Part shown: one piece after another, positions 9,005-17,508 of the stretch
How positions within the stretch are numbered: the first letter of the stretch is position 1
Layout of the letters: each line of letters begins with the position of its first letter
Assembly: GCA_965215845.1 (NCBI GenBank)
Contig: CBDCEL010000004.1
Span: 1,798,001-1,862,000, forward strand
DNA: 64,000 nucleotides
Direction of reading: 5' to 3'
Origin: Aurantibacter_A sp965215845
Lineage (GTDB): Bacteria > Bacteroidota > Bacteroidia > Flavobacteriales > Flavobacteriaceae
Program-made: the position numbers and the translations under genes
The notes under the pieces: model-generated
The model's input: only the letters and a program-made list of their open reading frames with translations
Told to the model about the DNA's origin: nothing
The model's database searches: none

Positions 9005-10192
9005 ATGCGTAGCCTACTAAAAATAATTTTTATTATTACCCTGCTCGAACTTTTTGTAGCGGGCGGGGGCAGGGTTTTTGAAATTGGTGCCGCGACCTTA
9101 CGAATGCTACTTTTCTTTTTAAACCTGGTCATCGCAACGACTATGTTTATCTATAGGGCCAGTATTCCGAAGTATATAATCGTGTTGATTGGGTTTGGTG
9201 TTGTGGTGTTGTCGGTTTATACCGGTCTAGGGATACTGAATGGAGCATCTTTTGCCTTGATTGCCGAAGATGTCAAACCGCTCTCCTATTTTTTTGGCAT
9301 TCTTTTCTTTAGTTATTATATCGACCGAAAAGAACGGGTTGATTTGGTAGTCTCATTGCTCAAAAAGTCGAGTTTGTTTCTGGCCTTGTTCTACATTGGC
9401 ATCCAAGTCTTGTTCTTTATGGGAAGGATCGATTTTATGTGGTTCTATAATTTCGCAAATACCCAAGTCTCATCCTCCGATTTTATTTTTAGGGGCACAA
9501 GTGGACTTTTTTTCTACAAAGGTTTTATTTATATGGTCGTCGGGCTCATTTTTTGGATCCATGGTGATAGATCACGATGGAAGAATATCGCGATTACCAT
9601 TATAGTGATCGCAATGATTTTGACGGGTACCCGAGGCTTTATCTTGATGATCGCCTTGCTATACGGCCTCTTTTACGGCATCCCTATGTTGATGCGATTG
9701 AATATCAAAGTATTGCTGTTGGCGGCCATATTGATTATGGGAAGCGTATACTTCTTCGGCAATTTTGAGATTGGTGACAAGGCCTTGAGCGATTCCATTC
9801 GAATTCAACAACTGGTGCAGGTGGGCGAACGGGTCAACCCCATAAGTCTTTTTATTGGCCATGGCTTCGGAATCGGGGTGCCGGTGCGCGAGGTACATAT
9901 GGAAATTGCCTATCTGGAGGTATTTCATAAACAGGGAATCTTAGGGCTATGTCTTTGGGCGTTGTTCTTCATCTTTTTGCATAATACCTATATACGCGCG
10001 AAGAATTTTATGAACATCCGTAAGCCGTTTTTTCTTAGTATTTGTTTTGTGCTGCTGGTGTCTTTGGTCAACCCGATTTTCAACAACCCAATTGGTTTGT
10101 CGTTGTTTATGATTGCATTGGCGTCGTTGAGCGTTTTGAACAAATTGGCGAAAACGACCGCTATACAAGAGCTAAAACCAGAAGCTACATGA
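9005..10192 (+). CDS. O-antigen polymerase/ligase-type membrane protein (Wzy or WaaL family)
   Basis: A 395-residue protein with 10 or more hydrophobic segments. The middle contains TGTRGFILMIALLYG, the Arg-containing helix start found in Wzy/WaaL proteins, followed after a long loop by GHGFGIGV and an HxQG-like stretch (EVFHKQGILG), the pattern of the large periplasmic loop. Such enzymes join or transfer polysaccharide units at the periplasmic face of the inner membrane. Its stop overlaps the start of a second protein of the same kind (ATGA at 10189), so the two are translated together; which polymerises and which ligates cannot be told from sequence. Confidence 0.8.
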   Translation: MRSLLKIIFIITLLELFVAGGGRVFEIGAATLRMLLFFLNLVIATTMFIYRASIPKYIIVLIGFGVVVLSVYTGLGILNGASFALIAEDVKPLSYFFGILFFSYYIDRKERVDLVVSLLKKSSLFLALFYIGIQVLFFMGRIDFMWFYNFANTQVSSSDFIFRGTSGLFFYKGFIYMVVGLIFWIHGDRSRWKNIAITIIVIAMILTGTRGFILMIALLYGLFYGIPMLMRLNIKVLLLAAILIMGSVYFFGNFEIGDKALSDSIRIQQLVQVGERVNPISLFIGHGFGIGVPVREVHMEIAYLEVFHKQGILGLCLWALFFIFLHNTYIRAKNFMNIRKPFFLSICFVLLVSLVNPIFNNPIGLSLFMIALASLSVLNKLAKTTAIQELKPEAT

Positions 10193-11925
10193 AATGGCTC
10201 AATAATCTTTCATTTGTACAGCGAATCGTACTGGCCATGGTATGCTCTTTCATGCTCAACCTAACATTGGACTATCATTTGAAAAGACAACTTTCGCAAA
10301 ATGACTACATTTTGGAAGTGAACGCCGTTTATGATACTTCAAGTACGATGGAAATGCACTTTGACACCGGTGAAAACTTCAACAGGGTGCAAGAAGTGGT
10401 TCAGGTAGTCCGCAAGGGCGAAAACGAAATACAATTTCCTTTTAAAATCGAAAATGAGGGCCAATTGAAATTTTTACGACTTGATTTTGGCAATGAGGCG
10501 GGACTTTCAGAAGTAAGACTTAAAAATTTGACCTTAAGGGCAGGAAATGATTTGCTTTTTGATCTAAGCGAAAAGAAAATCGTTGAAAATACGGGTTTGT
10601 TGAATGGAACGGAATTGTCTAATTCCGAAGGCCATACTTATAAGATCGTTGCTGCCGAGCAATCTTTTGACCCATATGTTGTTTTCAATCCGATTAATGA
10701 ACTCATCTACCCTTTATGGCAGCGAACCTTGATTTTGGTAGTTCCATGGCTTATGCTTTTATTTTTCCCTGTCTTGAAATGGATTCGTGACCGATTTAAA
10801 CAAAAGGAGTTTGCTCTACTTTTCCTGGCGCTTTTTATGGCCTCGATTCCTTTGAAAATTGCATGGGTGACTTTTACGTCCTTATTGTTATTGGGTCATT
10901 CACTTATCATGATTCTGAAAACCCGAGATATTGATTTTTCATGGGGGCGATTGGCCGTTATGGGCTTATTTCTAGTCCCCTTGCTATTCATCGGGCAGGG
11001 CAAATTGTCGGCGCTGGCGATTCCTTTGGGGTTTGTTCTTTTTCCCATCATTTTTTCGCTGGCCGATTTTTCAAAGCTATACGTTCAAACCAAAGAAATA
11101 TACACAAAGGTATTTTTTGTGATATGTTCGATTATCACGGTGAGTTGGCTCCTTTACATGGGTTTTAGGGGGAATTTTTACAACATTGAACTTTCCAACT
11201 ACTTTTCTGGGATTAAGTCGAACGCCCATTTTGTTATGGACTGGCTCTACTATCCCCACACTACGTTTTTATCTTTCTTTATTTTGATTGGGGGTATCTT
11301 TACTTTAGACCTCTACAAAATGGGACGTGTACCCAGGGTCGAAGCATTTGCCTATGCAGGTTTTGCCACCCTCGCCCTACTTATTCTTGGGAGTCGTTTT
11401 GCATGGGTGTCGGCCGTGTTATTGTCAATATTATGGTTCATTGATGTAAAGTATTTGAAAATGATTCTCGTCCCCCTTTGGGCAGCCCTATTTGCGGGGA
11501 CCATTTATTTTATTGATAAGATGGATATACTGAGAACCGAGCTTTGGCAAATGGCATTTGCAAGTGCCAAAGAACGCGTTTGGTTCGGGCATGGTACAGG
11601 TACTTCAGGTCAAATTTTACCAAGTCGATTGGTCTTTGAAAGGAATGGATCGGACGCCGTGATGGAAATCAACCATGCACACAATCAGTTCTTGACCTAT
11701 TTATTGGAGAACGGACTATTAGGAACCCTGCTCATTACGATTCTCTGTCTATTTATCCTTTACCAATACTCCAAATTGAACAATAAGGTGATGTTGTTGG
11801 TCACCTTCTCGATTTTGCTGTTAATGGTCGTGGAGTCACCATTCAAGACCGCAACGCCTTTATATTTGTTCAGCTTTTTATGGAGCTGTTTTTTTGGGTT
11901 TTCAAAGAAAGAAGTTAGCAAATGA
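10189..11925 (+). CDS. O-antigen ligase-family protein with N-terminal periplasmic domain
   Basis: 578 residues. After one N-terminal helix (about 10-26) comes a soluble beta-rich segment of roughly 140 residues, then about ten hydrophobic helices; GHGTGTSGQ followed by NHAHNQFLTYLLENGLLG is the loop signature of the O-antigen ligase (Wzy_C) family, including the HNQFL motif with its key His. ATG 10189 overlaps the previous stop and is chosen over an upstream in-frame ATG at 10042 that lies inside that gene. It ends 11 bases into the convergent diacylglycerol kinase gene. The extra periplasmic domain may contact the polymer or acceptor; its fold is unknown to me. Confidence 0.82.
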   Translation: MKWLNNLSFVQRIVLAMVCSFMLNLTLDYHLKRQLSQNDYILEVNAVYDTSSTMEMHFDTGENFNRVQEVVQVVRKGENEIQFPFKIENEGQLKFLRLDFGNEAGLSEVRLKNLTLRAGNDLLFDLSEKKIVENTGLLNGTELSNSEGHTYKIVAAEQSFDPYVVFNPINELIYPLWQRTLILVVPWLMLLFFPVLKWIRDRFKQKEFALLFLALFMASIPLKIAWVTFTSLLLLGHSLIMILKTRDIDFSWGRLAVMGLFLVPLLFIGQGKLSALAIPLGFVLFPIIFSLADFSKLYVQTKEIYTKVFFVICSIITVSWLLYMGFRGNFYNIELSNYFSGIKSNAHFVMDWLYYPHTTFLSFFILIGGIFTLDLYKMGRVPRVEAFAYAGFATLALLILGSRFAWVSAVLLSILWFIDVKYLKMILVPLWAALFAGTIYFIDKMDILRTELWQMAFASAKERVWFGHGTGTSGQILPSRLVFERNGSDAVMEINHAHNQFLTYLLENGLLGTLLITILCLFILYQYSKLNNKVMLLVTFSILLLMVVESPFKTATPLYLFSFLWSCFFGFSKKEVSK

Positions 11926-12775
11926 CTTCCAGGGCGCTTGGCAAGACTTTGATATCCAAAGTATTGGTATCAAGATCCAACTTTTCACCATCCAATTGAA
12001 TTTTAAGGCCTTCTCCCTCACTTTCTAAACGCAGTTCATCCAATTGCTCGCGACTGATTTTGGCAAAGGGTGGAAACTTTTTGAAAAAGGCGAAGAACAT
12101 AAAGACCGAAAGTGCCAATGGATTCGATTTTTCAACCCTGACCATATCCAACTTTCCGTCAAACAGACTTGCATCTGGTGTCAGTGTTTTGTTGTAGCCT
12201 AGTTGGTCGGTATTCGAGAGCAATAACACAAAGGGAGTCGATTTGGTTCGGCTGTTTTTTTCCTCCAATTCATAAGAGGCATACTTAAAAGTAGAAATAG
12301 CCTTTAAAAAGGCTCGGATATAGGCGGCAAAACCACGTTGGGGAATTTGGTCGTAACAGTGGATGACCTGGGCCGAAAAAGCGACACTCACATTACAGAA
12401 AAAATAACGCTCATTTACCTTGCCGACATCCATGCTTTTACATTCACAGCGATCCAGTAATTGTAATGCCTCAGGTAATTTGGTTGGGATACGTAGATGT
12501 CGGGCAAGGCCATTGCCAGATCCGATCGGTAGCACACCCATCTTTACGTTTGTATTTACCAGGCATTGCGCCACTTCATTGACCGTGCCGTCACCCCCAC
12601 AGGCAACAATAATTTCGGCCCCTTCATCAATAGAGGCCAAGGCAAGCTCGATGGTATGGCCCTTATAATTGGATGGCTTCACAATGGGAGGATGCCGTTC
12701 ACCTTTAAAGAAAGATTCGATTTCGACCCTAACCTTTTCGGCATTGGGCGAGAGTGTGTTTATGATGAAATGCAT
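11915..12775 (-). CDS. soluble diacylglycerol/lipid kinase (DagK/YegS family)
   Basis: 286 residues with the diacylglycerol-kinase catalytic signature: VACGGDGTVNEVAQ and, about 25 residues on, LPIGSGNGLARHL. The C-terminal half is the beta-sandwich domain of the DgkB/YegS/BmrU type, ending with the LQLDGE-like IQLDGEK motif. It phosphorylates diacylglycerol (or a related lipid) with ATP, returning it to phospholipid synthesis. ATG at 12775 is chosen because MHFIINTLSPNA is the expected first strand; an upstream frame extension of 17 residues begins inside the preceding gene. It follows the phosphoglycerol-transferase fusion by 11 bases on the same strand, implying co-transcription and a shared lipid cycle. 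Confidence 0.88.
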   Translation of the reverse strand: MHFIINTLSPNAEKVRVEIESFFKGERHPPIVKPSNYKGHTIELALASIDEGAEIIVACGGDGTVNEVAQCLVNTNVKMGVLPIGSGNGLARHLRIPTKLPEALQLLDRCECKSMDVGKVNERYFFCNVSVAFSAQVIHCYDQIPQRGFAAYIRAFLKAISTFKYASYELEEKNSRTKSTPFVLLLSNTDQLGYNKTLTPDASLFDGKLDMVRVEKSNPLALSVFMFFAFFKKFPPFAKISREQLDELRLESEGEGLKIQLDGEKLDLDTNTLDIKVLPSALEVIC

Positions 12776-12786
12776 TTTTTTCAAAC

Positions 12787-15753
12787 CTATTCTTCTTTCT
12801 TTTCCGAATTGAACTCTGAAAGCCACTTGTCGGCATACATACCATAAACGCGACCAATTTCATTTTCGAACACATACTTTTCATCCCTTCCGGCATCAAA
12901 ATTCACATGATATACATAGACCATGATATTGTTTTCGCGACATTTTCTCAAAAGGTCTTTCTTGGTTGAAAGGGTTTTTCTTGAATGCCCAATGTATTCT
13001 ATTTTGTTATCAAGCAAATAGGTCAGAGGGTCACCCTTAATTTCACTCAGGGCTTTTTCGGATAATAACGGGCGTATCCCGTTTTGTAGTGCTTCCTCTA
13101 CCGCGGCAAGGCTAAAGAGTTCCATAACCAATCTGTCCTTATCGATGAACCGATCACCGAATTTCTTGGGGGAGTTGACCTTGTCTGTCACCAAAACCGC
13201 ATCAGGATGCTCTGAGAACCATTCATTGATTTCATTCATACCCATGGGGGAATACTTCTTGCGAATCTTGTGTTTCCGAAATTCTTTTAAATCAACCGGA
13301 ACCTTCCCTTGAAAACCGGTTTCCTTCGCCCAATGATTCCAATCGTGAGTGGCGACAAAATGGCCATCTGAGGTTTCCGAAATATCCAATTCGAACAATC
13401 TGAACCCTTGGGTATAGCTTAGGTTTAAGGCTTCTTTTGAATTTGTATACTTGATACCGTCAATTTGGCCTCCGGCGTGGGCAATATAGCGGTCCGTTCG
13501 ATTCTCAAAATCAATTTTAGTCGTTTGTTCAAAATAGACGGTACTATTCACGATGTTTTTCGGAAATGCCAATTGTATGTTTATTGACAGGTCATCGACA
13601 CGTTCGACTTTGTCGTCATTCAGGTTGTGCATGACATAGGCCTGGCGATCCTTTAACGTACTTAGTTTGCCAAAGCCCATTTTTTTAAGTTCTTGCGAAA
13701 ATTTTGCCAATGCCTTTGCCGCGGAATCGTGGGCCAAAATGGCGAACTTTGTACCGTCGGTTTCCAATTTCGAGAGCATTGAAACAAATTCTTGTACCTC
13801 GGTTTCACGACCATAGGTGTCGAACGTTCTATAATCGAGTTTAGACTGCGAATTGAAACAAAGTATGGTCAACCCCCTGGATATGGCCTCCTTTTTTCCG
13901 TCAACAATAAAACTACTGCCGCGTTTGGCGTTCCAACTGTTGCTACTAAGTACAATCGCAGCTAAGACCGAGGAGTTTACCTCTTCAAAAAGGGTGATAT
14001 CTTTTTTATCAAAGGAAATTTCATCCCTTCCTTTTTTGGTAAGCCCATAGTTTTTGGTGCCATTGAGTACGGCGTACAGCGCAGATGGAGTGTTGAAAAC
14101 ATCGAGGTAGGATATATTAGGTTTGTGCGCTCCGCGATTTTCAAAACTTACCACAACATTTTCCATAGGCCTCAGGGCTTCGTCCAAGAGAATGCGATGA
14201 CAATTTCCCGCGTCGGGAAGCTTTTCTTTTAATACCAAGGAACCATCCCCATCCTTAACCAAAAAGTGGATTCCATCTTCATCGGCTTCCACCATAAAAC
14301 CCTGCTTAAGATTTAAGGTCGTAAGCGCCGCTTCGTTCAATTGGGTCAACGCCTTTGCATGCTTTCGAATGAACTTATTTTTATCGGGCTCGGAAATATA
14401 CTCCGTCAAGAACTTGACATTGTGTTCGATCTCGGCCCCTTTTAGTATCAATTTGGGCAGGTCAATCTGGTATATGCTTTCGTTTTTGGAAGTGGTCAAT
14501 TCGTCAAGCTCGGCGTTCGTCAATAGATACAATGACCGTTCGTCAAAATCTTCCACTACCCTTGATTTTCTCCCCATCAAAAGGTGATCGGGATAAATAA
14601 AAAAGGCCGTGTTCGACAGCATACCTTCTTTTTCGAGAAAGTTTATCAAATCGCCCACAAAATAATCGGTGGCGGAGACCATTAGTTCCAATCTACTTTT
14701 TTGTGGAGGCAAAAGACTATCTATTCTTTTGTCGGGAACTCCATTCGGAAAGTGGGTGCCAATGGTCGAAAGAAACATGGCGAAAGGCTTATCTGAATTT
14801 TTCCGGGACAACAATTCTTTTTTGAATTCGGCGAAAAGGTCCATGTCTTGTATGCCCCACGCCACAGGATCGTACTTTGTGATAAAATCTTTCTCCGACT
14901 TGACGGTAAAGCCATGGGTCTTTAGCATGTCATCAATGCCGGAGTATTCCTTTTTCCCGACAAAGTATTGAAGATCGTAACCGGCTTTTTTGAGGATGTC
15001 AGGTAGTGAAGTAAGCTTATTTTCATGACTACTTTGAAAAATACTGTTGCCATGCGTACTGAAATAGGCGGGCACCCCGGTAAGCGCTACATACATTGAT
15101 GCGGAGGTCCATGAACCACCTGGACATTGTTCCATTTTGATTAGGGAGTGATCTTGTGACAGCCTCGTCAGATTTGGGGTTAAATGCTTTAGCTTGTCAC
15201 TTAGGTAGGCTTTCTCCAATGATTCCAAGGAAAGCACGATGATGTTCTTGCCTTTGGCTGCCCGTATTTCATCTTTTTCGACGTAATGCTCAGGTTCTAT
15301 TTTCAATGACACCATAGCCTCAGCAAGTGACGCATCTCCTGCTAATTTCAGGGCTAAGGTGCTATATGCATTTTTTAGGATGCCCCCGTCAAAGCTCATC
15401 AAGGCCAAGCCTAATAGCAGAACTGAAACCGGAATGGTCTTTTTTCGTATTTTTTGTCCGACCAGATTTCCCAAAAAATGAATGATAAGAGTTGTGGCGG
15501 TAAGCACCAACGCCAATAGAAGGCCTTCCGACCCAAAGAAATCAGCTACTGACAGCACATCCTTGGGATTGAAATTTTCGTAAAACCGATAGTCGGCAAT
15601 TTCTCCCGTGAGTACCACCGAACTTAATTGAATGGTGAAGATCAGTGCCAAAAAGAAAGACAGCACCAATGAAGCGGTTTTGTTCTTCAAGGGAATAAGT
15701 GAACGAACAGCGACCATTACCAAGAATAGAAGCATCAATTGAATCACGGGCAT
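12787..15753 (-). CDS. LtaS/MdoB-like phosphoglycerol transferase fused to ILEI-like and glycerophosphodiesterase domains
   Basis: 988 residues in four parts. Residues 5-127 hold about four membrane helices. Residues 168-460 are a sulfatase-fold transferase: NIIVLSLESLE with metal ligand Glu177, the nucleophile region GGSWTSAS (Thr216) and YPDH with Asp389-His390. Residues about 595-710 resemble the ILEI/PANDER (FAM3-like) domain, with SRGLTIL, the RTFDTYG motif, a DSAAK helix and RQAYVM. Residues 755-980 are a GDPD: IAHAGG (His759), the FELDIS pair Glu788/Asp790, and THD at 802-804. LtaS/MdoB enzymes move phosphoglycerol from phosphatidylglycerol to a sugar or lipid, releasing diacylglycerol; GDPDs cleave glycerophosphodiesters. 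All catalytic parts should face the periplasm. The kinase gene behind it fits diacylglycerol recycling. The acceptor is unknown. Confidence 0.85.
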   Translation of the reverse strand: MPVIQLMLLFLVMVAVRSLIPLKNKTASLVLSFFLALIFTIQLSSVVLTGEIADYRFYENFNPKDVLSVADFFGSEGLLLALVLTATTLIIHFLGNLVGQKIRKKTIPVSVLLLGLALMSFDGGILKNAYSTLALKLAGDASLAEAMVSLKIEPEHYVEKDEIRAAKGKNIIVLSLESLEKAYLSDKLKHLTPNLTRLSQDHSLIKMEQCPGGSWTSASMYVALTGVPAYFSTHGNSIFQSSHENKLTSLPDILKKAGYDLQYFVGKKEYSGIDDMLKTHGFTVKSEKDFITKYDPVAWGIQDMDLFAEFKKELLSRKNSDKPFAMFLSTIGTHFPNGVPDKRIDSLLPPQKSRLELMVSATDYFVGDLINFLEKEGMLSNTAFFIYPDHLLMGRKSRVVEDFDERSLYLLTNAELDELTTSKNESIYQIDLPKLILKGAEIEHNVKFLTEYISEPDKNKFIRKHAKALTQLNEAALTTLNLKQGFMVEADEDGIHFLVKDGDGSLVLKEKLPDAGNCHRILLDEALRPMENVVVSFENRGAHKPNISYLDVFNTPSALYAVLNGTKNYGLTKKGRDEISFDKKDITLFEEVNSSVLAAIVLSSNSWNAKRGSSFIVDGKKEAISRGLTILCFNSQSKLDYRTFDTYGRETEVQEFVSMLSKLETDGTKFAILAHDSAAKALAKFSQELKKMGFGKLSTLKDRQAYVMHNLNDDKVERVDDLSINIQLAFPKNIVNSTVYFEQTTKIDFENRTDRYIAHAGGQIDGIKYTNSKEALNLSYTQGFRLFELDISETSDGHFVATHDWNHWAKETGFQGKVPVDLKEFRKHKIRKKYSPMGMNEINEWFSEHPDAVLVTDKVNSPKKFGDRFIDKDRLVMELFSLAAVEEALQNGIRPLLSEKALSEIKGDPLTYLLDNKIEYIGHSRKTLSTKKDLLRKCRENNIMVYVYHVNFDAGRDEKYVFENEIGRVYGMYADKWLSEFNSEKKEE

Positions 15754-15775
15754 AGAAATAGGGTAAACATGTTTG

Positions 15776-15783
15776 CAAATATA
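15776..15783 (-). promoter_or_regulatory. -7 box (TATATTTG) for the phosphoglycerol-transferase/kinase pair
   Basis: On the minus strand TATATTTG matches TAnnTTTG fully. The predicted start point near 15771 leaves a leader of about 17 bases before ATG 15753. No TTG at the ideal distance was found. It is divergent from the box at 15859-15866. Confidence 0.5.
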
Positions 15784-15858
15784 GCTGAGATAACCCGAAA
15801 TCTTTTCATTGACCTTATCAAGGTATTGTCCTTGATTATACTTGTAGCCTGAATTGGT

Positions 15859-15866
15859 TACTTTTG
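15859..15866 (+). promoter_or_regulatory. -7 box (TACTTTTG) for the GT2 gene cluster
   Basis: Full TAnnTTTG match. The start point falls at about 15870-15872, essentially on the ATG at 15871, so the transcript is either leaderless or is read from the ATG at 15895. Confidence 0.5.
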
Positions 15867-15894
15867 AAAAATGAATCGATTCGTCAACGAGCTT

Positions 15895-16719
15895 ATGATA
15901 ATTGTTGTGGTATACAACAGAAAGTTAGAGGCCTGCGAGTCTTTTCGATCAATTCGAAATATTGCAAAAAAAGAACCTGAATTAAATCTTTTTGTATACG
16001 ACAATTCACCGGTCGCTCAAGAAATAAGGAACCATGAAGGCCTGAAAATATCCTATTTTCACGACCCGAAAAACTCAGGCGTAAGCAAGGCCTATAATAA
16101 GGGAGTGGCATTTGCACAAGAGAGCCGGAAAGAATGGGTTTTATTGCTTGACCAAGACACAAGTTTGCCTTCCACAATTATCGCTGACTACGCAAGTGCT
16201 ATAGAAAAGCATCAGACCATCAATTTGTTCGTGCCGATTCTGAAGCTTGGCAGTGGTGAGGTTTTCTCTCCTTTTCGATATCGATTCAAACGGGGATTCT
16301 ATTTGCAGCATATCGAGGCAGGAGTTCATTCTCTCGAAAAGATTGCACCGGTAAATAGCGGCATGACGGTTCGCGTCGAAACCTTTTTGCAGGTGGGAGG
16401 TTACAACGATAAAGTAAAACTCGACTTCAGTGATTTTCAATTCATTGAACGGTTTAAGGGTTTCAACCCTGAGTTTTATGTGATGGATGTTGTTTGCATA
16501 CAAGACTTTTCAGATAATGAGACTTCGCTTCAATCCCAGAAAAGGCGTTTTGAGTTTTTCGTTGATGGGGCAAGAAACATTGAAAAAAGGAATTTTTTAG
16601 ATTTAATTCAGTACCATAACATTGTGCTCGCGAGGGCGCTTAAGTTGACTGTCAGATTTCGGAATATGACTTTTTTGAAACACTATTTGGGCAGATTCCT
16701 ATTTAGTTCAGGCCATTAA
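15895..16719 (+). CDS. GT2-family glycosyltransferase (rhamnosyltransferase-like)
   Basis: 274 residues of a GT-A glycosyltransferase: MIIVVVYNRK as first strand, FVYDNSP, a SGVSKAYNKG segment, and the metal-binding LLLDQDTSLP (DxD-like DQD). The DQDT form and the later VGGYNDK segment are typical of the rhamnosyltransferase-like GT2 subgroup, which fits a locus making dTDP-rhamnose. The frame also has an ATG at 15871 that adds eight residues; because a -7 box ends at 15866, that ATG would need a leaderless message, so 15895 is preferred but not certain. It transfers a sugar from a nucleotide donor to the lipid-linked repeat unit at the cytoplasmic face of the membrane. Confidence 0.85.
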   Translation: MIIVVVYNRKLEACESFRSIRNIAKKEPELNLFVYDNSPVAQEIRNHEGLKISYFHDPKNSGVSKAYNKGVAFAQESRKEWVLLLDQDTSLPSTIIADYASAIEKHQTINLFVPILKLGSGEVFSPFRYRFKRGFYLQHIEAGVHSLEKIAPVNSGMTVRVETFLQVGGYNDKVKLDFSDFQFIERFKGFNPEFYVMDVVCIQDFSDNETSLQSQKRRFEFFVDGARNIEKRNFLDLIQYHNIVLARALKLTVRFRNMTFLKHYLGRFLFSSGH

Positions 16720-16745
16720 AATTAACATGACGTACCGAATTGTCT

Positions 16746-16753
16746 TAAGTTTG
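16746..16753 (+). promoter_or_regulatory. -7 box (TAAGTTTG) before the second GT2 gene
   Basis: Full TAnnTTTG match ending 25 bases before ATG 16779, predicting a leader of about 20 bases. No TTG at the right distance. It could give the later genes of the cluster an extra promoter. Confidence 0.45.
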
Positions 16754-16778
16754 CAGCGATATCATCGGTAAAGATAGA

Positions 16779-17483
16779 ATGAAGGTTTCGGTATGCATGG
16801 CCACATACAACGGCGAGGATTATTTAAAGGAACAGTTGGATTCCATCTTAAAACAACTTTCAAAAGAAGATGAACTGATTATTTCTGATGACGGCTCTTC
16901 TGACCGCACCCTTTCCATTATAAAATCCTACAATGACAAAAGAGTTCGACTGGTTCATTCAAATCGGCGAAATCTGATTTTTAATTTTGAGAATGCATTG
17001 AAAAGCGTGGATGGAGATGTCGTTTTTCTGTCAGACCAAGACGACATTTGGTTCGATGAAAAGGTTGAAAGAATCAAGGAACAGTTGAAATATAACACAT
17101 TGGTCTTTTCGAATGCCCTGGTTTTTGATGGCGAAAACCCAAAAGAAGGTCGTCTTATGTATAGTGGAAAAAATCGCACGGGATTTTTCAAGAACCTTCT
17201 CAAGAATAATTATATAGGGGCCACTATGGCCTTTAGGCGAGAAGTATTGGATGTGGCGTTGCCATTCCCCAAAACCATACCTATGCACGATATTTGGTTG
17301 GCGTTATTATCCGAGGCAAAGGGTAAAACCCATTATGTGCACGAACCACTGATATATTACAGAAGGCACGATGACAACGCCTCTAGCACGGGGGCCAAAA
17401 GCAGGAATTCGATTTGGACCAAATTTAAATACCGATTGGTTTTATTGAAATTGATTTGCAAGAGGATATGGTTGAAAAAATAG
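16779..17483 (+). CDS. GT2-family glycosyltransferase
   Basis: 234 residues with the family 2 signature: VSVCMATYNGEDYLKEQLDS, then ELIISDDGSSDRT (donor-binding DDGS) and VVFLSDQDDIWF, where the DQDD holds the metal. The sequence continues with an acceptor-side MHDIWLALL and a RRHDDN segment, as in rhamnosyl- and related O-antigen transferases. It is compact and soluble or peripherally bound. It lies between two other GT2 genes, so the repeat unit probably has at least four sugars counting the initiating one. The exact donor and linkage cannot be assigned. Confidence 0.87.
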   Translation: MKVSVCMATYNGEDYLKEQLDSILKQLSKEDELIISDDGSSDRTLSIIKSYNDKRVRLVHSNRRNLIFNFENALKSVDGDVVFLSDQDDIWFDEKVERIKEQLKYNTLVFSNALVFDGENPKEGRLMYSGKNRTGFFKNLLKNNYIGATMAFRREVLDVALPFPKTIPMHDIWLALLSEAKGKTHYVHEPLIYYRRHDDNASSTGAKSRNSIWTKFKYRLVLLKLICKRIWLKK

Positions 17484-17508
17484 ATTTTTAATCGATTATA
17501 GAAAGATT

